Origin: Acetatifactor sp.
Lineage (GTDB): Bacteria; Bacillota; Clostridia; Lachnospirales; Lachnospiraceae
DNA: 5,688 nt
Reading direction: 5' to 3'
Assembly (NCBI GenBank): GCA_016303085.1
Contig: JAEDMI010000161.1
Span: 1-5,688 of the forward strand
Shown: piece after piece, positions 1 to 4,886 of the stretch
How the letters are laid out: each line of letters begins with the position of its first letter
Numbering within the stretch: position 1 is the stretch's first letter
Notes under the pieces: generated by a model
Told to the model about the DNA's origin: nothing
Databases searched by the model: none
What the model saw: only the letters and a program-made list of their open reading frames with translations
Translations under genes and position numbers: made by a program

Positions 1-659
1 TGACAGAGCAGATCGTTTCCAAAGCGGCTTTGAAATCCACCGGCAGCATGGTAATTACTTACCAGGGCAAGACGTTTGATTTGACTCCGCCTTGGAGAAG
101 ATTGAATATGGCAGACGCGGTAAAGGAAATCACCGGCATTGATTTCTCTGTTTTGAATACTGATGAAGAAGCCCGCGGCGCGGCCATCGCTTACGGCATG
201 GACGAGGAAGAAGTAAACGCAATGACCAGAGGAAAGATCATTGCGGAAATGTTTGAGGAATACTGTGAAGATGTTCCCGGGTATCTGGATGTTCCGACTT
301 TTGTAATCGGGCATCCTGTTGAAATTTCTCCTCTGGCAAAGAGGGATCCGGAAGATCCAAGAATCACAAGAAGATTCGAAGCCTATATCAATGGATGGGA
401 AATTGCGAACGCATTCTCCGAGTTAAACGATCCTATCGATCAGTATAACCGGTTCAAGGAGCAGCAGGCACAGCTGGATGCCGGAACCGACGAGGAAGCG
501 CATCCCATGGATGAGGATTTCGTCAATGCTTTGGAGGTGGGTATGCCTCCTACCGGCGGCCTCGGCGTAGGCATTGACCGGGTAATTATGCTGGTAACCG
601 ATTCTCCCAGCATTCGGGATATCATCCTGTTCCCCACGATGAAACCGCTGGATAAATAA
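1..659 (+). CDS. lysS: Lysyl-tRNA synthetase (class II), C-terminal part; 5' end outside the window
   Basis: This is the C-terminal 218 residues of lysyl-tRNA synthetase, the cytoplasmic enzyme that charges tRNA-Lys with lysine using ATP. The frame is open from base 3 with no start of its own; the TTG at 30 is internal, because homologous sequence (TEQIVSKAAL) precedes it. Recognisable family wording includes DLTPPWRR, then PLAKRDPEDPRITRRFE, then GWEIANAFSELNDPIDQ. Class II motif 3 is seen as GLGVGIDRVIML, followed by TDSPSIRDIILFPTMKP and the stop at 657-659. The protein ends directly after this motif, as bacterial LysS normally does. The N-terminal anticodon-binding OB fold and motifs 1 and 2 must lie upstream of the window. 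A terminator-like structure follows, so the gene is probably transcribed separately from the signalling genes downstream. Nothing looks damaged. Identification is secure from family knowledge. Confidence 0.97.
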   Translation, partial: TEQIVSKAALKSTGSMVITYQGKTFDLTPPWRRLNMADAVKEITGIDFSVLNTDEEARGAAIAYGMDEEEVNAMTRGKIIAEMFEEYCEDVPGYLDVPTFVIGHPVEISPLAKRDPEDPRITRRFEAYINGWEIANAFSELNDPIDQYNRFKEQQAQLDAGTDEEAHPMDEDFVNALEVGMPPTGGLGVGIDRVIMLVTDSPSIRDIILFPTMKPLDK

Positions 660-728
660 ACGGCGTAAAATCGAGGGACTTGAGGTATCCTTCGTTCAAA
701 GGACTTTGATCCGATATAGAGCGCTTTT

Positions 729-783
729 AAGGAGCTGCTGCACAGCTGTCTGAATAGGTCGGCTGGAGCGACGGCTCCTTTTT
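729..783 (+). terminator. Rho-independent terminator of lysS, with two alternative stems
   Basis: A short stem GGAGC (765-769) / GCTCC (774-778) with loop GACG is followed directly by five T (779-783), the classic intrinsic terminator layout. A second, longer-range stem is also possible: AAGGAGC (729-735) pairs perfectly with GCTCCTT (774-780). It would enclose the first and compete for the same 3' arm. Position, 70-125 bases after the lysS stop, fits termination of lysS. Whether the outer pairing matters is inference. Confidence 0.7.
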
Positions 784-931
784 CGTTGCAATATACCGGT
801 TTCCTTGAAACAATATCCAATGGTTAATGTTACCGCGAAATTGGTTAGTCAGGCTTCGGTAATCAATAACTTGAATAGGGATAATATTATAGGCAACGAG
901 ATAAAACGGCTTAATTAAGTGTCGAAAGGTA
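784..931. other. Intergenic stretch without a recognised feature
   Basis: Between the lysS terminator and the first candidate promoter I see no credible reading frame, RNA gene or repeat array. Composition becomes clearly more AT-rich than lysS. A minus-strand open frame spans 911-1174 but has no family signature, and its translation is dominated by hydrophobic runs from AT-rich DNA. I regard this stretch as spacer and upstream regulatory DNA for the signalling cluster. Confidence 0.5.
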
Positions 932-961
932 TTGCCGGAATATTTGAGGGAAAATTATGAT
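932..961 (+). promoter_or_regulatory. Candidate sigma-A type promoter, distal, upstream of the HPt gene
   Basis: TTGCCG (932-937) and TATGAT (956-961) are separated by 18 bases. The -10 hexamer differs from consensus at one position; the -35 hexamer is moderate. Transcription would start near 968 and give a leader of about 270 bases. AT-rich DNA yields such matches by chance, so this is only a candidate. Confidence 0.35.
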
Positions 962-1010
962 ATAAAATGCGATTAAAATTAAGAAAAAGAATGAATTTAC
1001 TGAAAAAATA

Positions 1011-1039
1011 TTGAAGCCTGGAGAGAATTGTAGCATAAT
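1011..1039 (+). promoter_or_regulatory. Candidate sigma-A type promoter, proximal, upstream of the HPt gene
   Basis: TTGAAG (1011-1016) and CATAAT (1034-1039) are separated by exactly 17 bases, the preferred spacing. Each hexamer keeps most consensus positions. Transcription would begin near 1046, leaving a leader of roughly 190 bases before the HPt start at 1238. That leader contains the hairpins at 1108-1130 and 1131-1169. I prefer this promoter to the one at 932 because of the spacing. Confidence 0.45.
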
Positions 1040-1107
1040 TAAAGCCAAGAGAAGTATACTTTCAGGTTGTATGCTGCTATCAGAGAAATTAAAAGCGATC
1101 GATATTG

Positions 1108-1144
1108 CTTCTGATCGCAGAGGTGCTTTTCGATGCAATGGCGG
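1108..1144 (+). repeat. Leader hairpin element, copy 1 (upstream of the HPt gene)
   Basis: The stem CTTCTG (1108-1113) / CAGAGG (1118-1123) has loop ATCG and one T-G wobble. It is followed by TG, a pyrimidine run CTTTTC (1126-1131), then GATGCAA and TGGCGG. Bases 1118-1138 match 1753-1773 at 19 of 21 positions, and the stem is also kept, so this is a true second copy of the element before the kinase. The 3' arm contains GAGGTG (1120-1125), a 6-base Shine-Dalgarno match, 7 bases before ATG 1133. The structure can therefore be read as a weak terminator or as a hairpin hiding a ribosome site. Competing pairings exist: ATCAGA (1079-1084) with TCTGAT (1110-1115), and GCGATC (1095-1100) with GATCGC (1113-1118). 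Either would break the hairpin. The role is not known. Confidence 0.6.
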
Positions 1145-1169
1145 GAATTTTGCAGCAGCCATTGCATTG
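1131..1169 (+). repeat. Long perfect hairpin in the HPt leader
   Basis: ATGCAATGGC (1133-1142) is perfectly complementary to GCCATTGCAT (1158-1167), with a 15-base loop. A G-T and a C-G pair extend it to 12 pairs (1131-1142 with 1158-1169). No T-run follows, so it is not an intrinsic terminator. It lies about 70 bases before the HPt start and pairs away the ATG at 1133 and the end of the repeated element. It could act in RNA stability or leader folding, but that is inference. Confidence 0.6.
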
Positions 1170-1224
1170 TGCATTTACAGCAGCATATGCCGAAAGAGAA
1201 AAACGCTGAAAGTATAACATTGAC

Positions 1225-1229
1225 GGGAG
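1225..1229 (+). promoter_or_regulatory. Ribosome binding site choosing the HPt start
   Basis: GGGAG at 1225-1229 stands 8 bases before ATG 1238. This spacing, and the absence of family similarity in the 35 codons between ATG 1133 and 1238, makes 1238 the preferred start. Confidence 0.7.
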
Positions 1230-1237
1230 AAATTACA

Positions 1238-1642
1238 ATGACAATTGAAGAATGTTATCAACAGCTGGGCGGAGATTATTCGGAAGTTGTGAAAAGATTG
1301 TCTGCGCTTACACTTATTAAAAAATTCATATCTAAATTTCTGCAGGACAAAAGCTTTGAAAATTTGTGCGGAGAAATTCAGTCAGGGAACCGCAGAGGGG
1401 CTTTTCATGCTGCCCACACGCTGAAGGGCGTATGCCAGAATCTTGGGCTTGGGAAGCTGATGATCTCCTCGGAAAAGCTGACGGAAGCCCTGCGGGCTGA
1501 CGGAGAAGGAATTCCGGAAAGTGCGGCGGCTGTTTTTGAAAACGTCAAGCGGGACTATGAAGAGACGACGGCAGTGATCTGCAGATATTTGACGTCAGAG
1601 CTTCCGTCGGAAGCCGATCTGTCATTCGGACATAAGGTTTAA
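1238..1642 (+). CDS. Free-standing histidine phosphotransfer (HPt) protein, 134 aa
   Basis: This is a small cytoplasmic phosphorelay carrier. HPt proteins take a phosphoryl group from a receiver aspartate of a hybrid kinase and hand it to another receiver. The sequence shows the HPt signature AAHTLKGVCQNLG at about residues 58-70. His60 is the likely phosphorylated residue, followed by the usual Leu-Lys-Gly. The rest is mostly amphipathic helix (MTIEECYQQL, EVVKRLSAL, KFISKFLQDKSFENL, KLMISSEKLTEAL), as expected for the four-helix bundle. Its length is normal for the family. There is no signal peptide or membrane segment. The start at 1238 is chosen from GGGAG 8 bases upstream; an in-frame ATG at 1133 would add 35 unrelated residues. 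The neighbouring hybrid kinase lacks an HPt domain, so this protein is the natural partner; that pairing is inferred from context. The target response regulator is not in the window. Confidence 0.88.
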   Translation: MTIEECYQQLGGDYSEVVKRLSALTLIKKFISKFLQDKSFENLCGEIQSGNRRGAFHAAHTLKGVCQNLGLGKLMISSEKLTEALRADGEGIPESAAAVFENVKRDYEETTAVICRYLTSELPSEADLSFGHKV

Positions 1643-1666
1643 ATCTGTATATACACCTTGATTTTT
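1634..1666 (+). terminator. Weak terminator-like stem at the end of the HPt gene
   Basis: AAGGT (1634-1638) pairs with ACCTT (1655-1659) across a 16-base loop, followed by GA and five T (1662-1666). The 5' arm overlaps the last codons of the HPt gene. The stem is short and AT-rich and the loop is large, so efficient termination is doubtful and some read-through into the kinase is likely. Confidence 0.22.
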
Positions 1667-1742
1667 GTGCGGCAAACAGGATGGTTTTCCTACGGCGCAG
1701 TTTTGAAAAGGGGTACAGCATAATACAAAATTGATAAATATT

Positions 1743-1780
1743 CCTCTGAAATCAGAGGTGTTTTTTGATGCAAATGGAGG
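1743..1780 (+). repeat. Leader hairpin element, copy 2 (upstream of the kinase); terminator-like
   Basis: A perfect 6-bp stem CCTCTG (1743-1748) / CAGAGG (1753-1758) with loop AAAT is followed by TG and six T (1761-1766), then GATGCAA and ATGGAGG. This is a better intrinsic terminator than copy 1 at 1108-1144, to which it is homologous. GAGGTG (1755-1760) in the 3' arm is a Shine-Dalgarno match 7 bases before ATG 1768. That ATG is in frame with the kinase start at 1891 and no stop lies between. The element may stop transcripts coming from the HPt gene, act as an attenuator, or control an alternative kinase start. The sequence alone does not decide which. Confidence 0.6.
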
Positions 1781-1797
1781 CGCTTGACGGCAGGGTC

Positions 1798-1815
1798 AGC
1801 GAGCCTTCGCTTTTT
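1798..1815 (+). terminator. Short terminator-like hairpin inside the kinase leader
   Basis: AGCGA (1798-1802) pairs with TCGCT (1807-1811) around loop GCCT, and a run of five T occupies 1811-1815. This is the minimum for an intrinsic terminator. It sits only about 30 bases after the hairpin at 1743-1766, giving two stop-like structures in tandem before the kinase gene. Its strength is uncertain. Confidence 0.35.
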
Positions 1816-1870
1816 GTGCGGCGATCTCGCGGAGTGGGTTCGCATCTACAAGCAAAAGAATTGCAATTAT

Positions 1871-1890
1871 GGACAGGAGGTTTTGTCCCT
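1871..1890 (+). promoter_or_regulatory. Kinase ribosome binding site presented in a hairpin loop
   Basis: GGAGG at 1876-1880 stands 10 bases before ATG 1891 and is the reason for choosing this start. The flanks GGACA (1871-1875) and TGTCC (1884-1888) are perfectly complementary, so the ribosome site would sit in the loop of a 5-bp hairpin. That may keep it accessible or modulate it; no evidence decides. Confidence 0.65.
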
Positions 1891-4794
1891 ATGCGAAAAC
1901 GTTTGCTCAGCGCTGCTCTGGCGGCCTGCTTATTAGTGGCGATTCTTGCGGCGAGCATATCTTATTTCAGGTTTGCTTCAGCTAAAATTTATGAAGAGAG
2001 CTCCCATCATCTGATGGAAATCTACACTCAGGTGAACGGAGCGTTTCATGATATGGTTTCAAGGAAATGGAAGAATGTGCAGATGTGGGTTCCTTATCTG
2101 AGCGATATAAAGGATGAGGACAAGGTGGCTTCTTACATTCAGGAGCGGCAAGAGCAGTGGGGGTTTACTGACTTTTACTTTATCTCACATAATGGCGACT
2201 ACCAAACGATAGACGGCGATAACGGATACCTGAATCTGAAAGAACAGTTGCCCAAACTGATACTGGAACAAGAATGCGTGATGGCAGACGCTGCCATTCC
2301 CGGCAGCTCTGAATTGAAAATATTCGCCGTACCCGCAGCTCACGGAACCTTCCACGGCTTCGAATATGAAGCTGTGGCCGTTAGTTATAACAACAGCGAT
2401 ATAGTTTCTTCATTGGACATTTCCGCTTTTGGCGGACAATCGGACAGCTATGTAATCTATTCCAACGGCCGGGTGCTTATCGACAATGCAGGAGACACCG
2501 ATCGCAGTGTTTTCAATTTTCTGGCTTATTTGGAAAGTGAATCGGAAATGAGTGCCCAACAGATCGAAGACCTGCGGCACAAATTTTTGCAGCGCGAATC
2601 CGGCGTCACTATTTTTCAAACGGCGGAGGATTCCTATTATTTGGTCTATGCTCCGGTAGCGTTTCAGGACTGGGTGGTGTTGGGGGTCGTTCCTACCGGC
2701 GTGGTAAATGCCAGCATGAATCAACTTCAGAAAATTACCATGCTGGTGGTCATCGGTATTACGTTGGCTCTGAGTGCTTTCCTGTTCGTCTTTCTTATTC
2801 GCAGAAACCGTCAGAGTTTGGTGGAAAAGGATACGGAGATTCTGTACCGGGAAAAATTGTTCAGCACCCTGTCCAACAATGTAGACGATATCTTTATTAT
2901 GTTGGATGCGGACGATTACAAAGTGTCCTATATCAGTCCCAATGTGAAGAGGATTTTGGGATTATCCCAGGAAGATATCTGCGCTCAGATCAGTGAGGAG
3001 CATCGTCTGTTTCAGGAAAAGGATTTCCGCAGCGCCTTGAAACATCTGCCTGAAATTATGTTGGGGCAGAGGCAGGAGTGGGAACAGGAGTACATCAACC
3101 AACAAACCGGCGAGCCCGGTTGGTTCCATATATTGGCTTTCCGCACCGAAATACAGGGTACGGAACGGTATGTAATGGTTCTTTCTGACCGTACCCGTGC
3201 AAGGGAGATAAACCAGTCTTTAAACAACGCTTTGGCCGTAGCCAAGAGCGCCAACGAAGCCAAGAGCAATTTTCTGGCAAATATATCTCACGATATTCGC
3301 ACTCCTATGAATGCCATCGTGGGTCTTTGCGCTCTCCTGAGCCGGGATGTCGACAATCCGGAGAAGGTGCGGGAGTACACCCGGAAAATCTCATTTTCCA
3401 GTCAGCATCTTCTGGGGCTTATTAATGATGTTCTGGATATGAGTAAGATTGAAAGCGGCCAGACATTACTGAATATCACAGAATTTAATATGGTGGATAC
3501 CATAGAGGAAGTCTATACTATCGTGCTGCCTCAGATCAAGGCAAAAGGTCAGTCTATCGAGCTGCATACTCGCGGCAATTTGCCGGGAAAGATATTAGGC
3601 GATAAAACCCGCATGAACCAGATTTTGCTGAATCTTCTGTCCAACTCTGTTAAGTATACCCCGGAGGGAGGAAAGATCAGTCTGACGCTGGAAGGGTTGA
3701 AGTTAAATACCCGTAAACGTGCTCGTATACGCTTTACAGTGGCTGACAACGGTTATGGCATGAGCAGAGATTTTATCAAAAATATTTTCGACCCATTTGC
3801 GAGGGAAGATACTGAATGCAAAAAGGAAATACGAGGGACGGGTCTGGGTATGCCCATTACGAAAAACATTGTAGATCTGATGGGCGGCACCATCACCGTC
3901 CAAAGCGAGCCCGGTCGGGGCAGCACCTTCACTGTGGATCTGGAGTTCCAGACGGCAGATGAAGAGTCTGTGAACAGCTTCTGGCAGCATTACGGCATTA
4001 CGCGACTGTTAGTAGCTGACGACGATGAGGACATCTGTAAGGATATCCGGACATTGATGTCGGATATCGGCGTTGACGTTTCGTATGCCACAAGCGGAGC
4101 CGAGGCGGTAGATCTGGTTTGTCAGGCTCATGAACGGCAGGAGGAGTTCCATATTGTTATACTGGATTGGAAGATGCCCGGTATGGACGGCGTAGAGACT
4201 GCTCGGCGTATTCGGGCTAAGGTAGGGCAGGATATACCTATTCTGGTGCTGACTGCTTACGATTTTTCTGAGATTGAGGAGGAAGCAAAAGAGGCAGGTG
4301 TGGACATGTTCCTTCCGAAACCCTTCTTTTTATCAAGTTTTGAGAGAGTGGTTGCTCAATATTATGAAGGGAAGCCGGTGGAAATGTCTTCTGAGATCAA
4401 GGAGGTTTCCATCCAGGGTTTGCATGTGCTGGCCGCTGAAGACAATGAGCTCAATTCGGAAATTTTAGCCGAACTGTTGGAAATGGAAGGTATTACCTGT
4501 GAACTGGTGCCTAATGGGAAAGAGGCGCTGGATCGATTCCGGTGTTCTGAACCGGGAGAGTTTGATGTGATTCTTATGGACATACAGATGCCTGTGATGG
4601 AAGGTTATGAGGCAGCTCGCCGCATCCGCACTTGCGGCCATCCGGATGCAGAAACCATCCCCATTGTTGCTATGACCGCCAATGCCTTTGAGGAGGATGT
4701 GCAGAGAGCTCTGGATGCAGGCATGAATGCTCATATGGCTAAGCCTGTGGATATGCACGGACTGAAATTGATTCTATCTGACCTAAAGGGTTGA
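1891..4794 (+). CDS. Membrane hybrid sensor histidine kinase with two receiver domains, 967 aa
   Basis: This membrane sensor autophosphorylates on histidine and passes phosphate to its own receivers. Domain order from the start at 1891 is as follows. TM1 is about 5-26. An outside sensor of about 250 residues (28-281) resembles double-Cache domains by layout. TM2 is 282-303. A PAS domain lies at about 322-435 (STLSNNVDDIFIMLDADDYK). HisKA has NISHDIRTPMNAIVG with phosphoacceptor His467. HATPase has the N box LLNLLSNSVKYT (Asn581/585), G1 DNGYGM (619-624) and G2 GTGLG (649-653). REC1 has Asp710/711, phosphoacceptor Asp759 (LDWKMPGMDG), Thr788 and Lys810. REC2 has Glu850/Asp851, phosphoacceptor Asp897 (MDIQMP), Thr929 and Lys951. 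All catalytic residues are present. There is no HPt or DNA-binding domain, so phosphate must leave through another protein, probably the HPt encoded upstream. The frame extends to ATG 1768 (41 more residues), but GGAGG at 1876 and the positive-then-hydrophobic N-terminus favour 1891. The signal sensed is unknown. Confidence 0.95.
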   Translation: MRKRLLSAALAACLLVAILAASISYFRFASAKIYEESSHHLMEIYTQVNGAFHDMVSRKWKNVQMWVPYLSDIKDEDKVASYIQERQEQWGFTDFYFISHNGDYQTIDGDNGYLNLKEQLPKLILEQECVMADAAIPGSSELKIFAVPAAHGTFHGFEYEAVAVSYNNSDIVSSLDISAFGGQSDSYVIYSNGRVLIDNAGDTDRSVFNFLAYLESESEMSAQQIEDLRHKFLQRESGVTIFQTAEDSYYLVYAPVAFQDWVVLGVVPTGVVNASMNQLQKITMLVVIGITLALSAFLFVFLIRRNRQSLVEKDTEILYREKLFSTLSNNVDDIFIMLDADDYKVSYISPNVKRILGLSQEDICAQISEEHRLFQEKDFRSALKHLPEIMLGQRQEWEQEYINQQTGEPGWFHILAFRTEIQGTERYVMVLSDRTRAREINQSLNNALAVAKSANEAKSNFLANISHDIRTPMNAIVGLCALLSRDVDNPEKVREYTRKISFSSQHLLGLINDVLDMSKIESGQTLLNITEFNMVDTIEEVYTIVLPQIKAKGQSIELHTRGNLPGKILGDKTRMNQILLNLLSNSVKYTPEGGKISLTLEGLKLNTRKRARIRFTVADNGYGMSRDFIKNIFDPFAREDTECKKEIRGTGLGMPITKNIVDLMGGTITVQSEPGRGSTFTVDLEFQTADEESVNSFWQHYGITRLLVADDDEDICKDIRTLMSDIGVDVSYATSGAEAVDLVCQAHERQEEFHIVILDWKMPGMDGVETARRIRAKVGQDIPILVLTAYDFSEIEEEAKEAGVDMFLPKPFFLSSFERVVAQYYEGKPVEMSSEIKEVSIQGLHVLAAEDNELNSEILAELLEMEGITCELVPNGKEALDRFRCSEPGEFDVILMDIQMPVMEGYEAARRIRTCGHPDAETIPIVAMTANAFEEDVQRALDAGMNAHMAKPVDMHGLKLILSDLKG

Positions 4795-4886
4795 ATCTGC
4801 CGCAGTTTTAAGTGACAGCAAGGAGCCTTTATGTGAAATAAGAACAATAACGGAAAGCGACTGAACATAAAGGAGGACTTCAGAAA
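4795..4886 (+). promoter_or_regulatory. Kinase to binding-protein spacer with two ribosome sites
   Basis: This 92-base spacer shows no clear terminator or promoter, which suggests co-transcription of the kinase and the solute-binding protein gene. AAAGGAGG (4869-4876) is a strong ribosome site 10 bases before ATG 4887 and fixes that start. A second Shine-Dalgarno sequence, AAGGAG (4820-4825), precedes ATG 4831 by 5 bases. That ATG is followed at once by TGA, making a start-stop pair with no coding content. Confidence 0.6.

Noticed and set aside
440..820. Minus-strand open frame across the end of lysS
   Set aside because: It lies antisense to strongly conserved lysS codons and has no family features; it is a shadow frame.
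967..1014. A 15-codon basic peptide frame starting at ATG 967
   Set aside because: It has only a weak, distant purine stretch upstream and overlaps the -35 box of the proximal promoter; nothing supports translation.
1052..1061. Perfect 10-base palindrome AAGTATACTT just after the proximal promoter, as an operator
   Set aside because: Short AT-rich palindromes are common by chance, there is no second copy in the window, and no regulator gene is present to pair it with.
911..1174. Minus-strand open frame of 87 codons in the lysS-HPt spacer
   Set aside because: Its translation has no recognisable domain, its hydrophobic part simply reflects AT-rich DNA, and it overlaps the + strand promoter and leader structures.
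1133..1237. N-terminal extension of the HPt protein from ATG 1133 as the main start
   Set aside because: The added residues do not resemble HPt proteins, the ATG is buried in a 12-bp stem, and a well-placed GGGAG precedes ATG 1238. Kept only as a finding about possible alternative starts.
1696..1724. Promoter before the kinase using CATAAT at 1719-1724
   Set aside because: The -10-like hexamer is shared with the HPt promoter, but no acceptable -35 lies 16-18 bases upstream, and the start would fall only about a dozen bases before the hairpin at 1743.
1643..1742. Cyclic-di-GMP or other known riboswitch in the HPt-kinase spacer
   Set aside because: The stretch GGCAAAC recalls part of the GEMM aptamer, but the rest of the conserved core is absent, and I recognise no other known class.
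1834..1849. tRNA T-arm-like sequence (GGTTCGCATC with GTGG / CTAC flanks)
   Set aside because: No acceptor, D or anticodon arm can be placed around it; it is at most a chance likeness.
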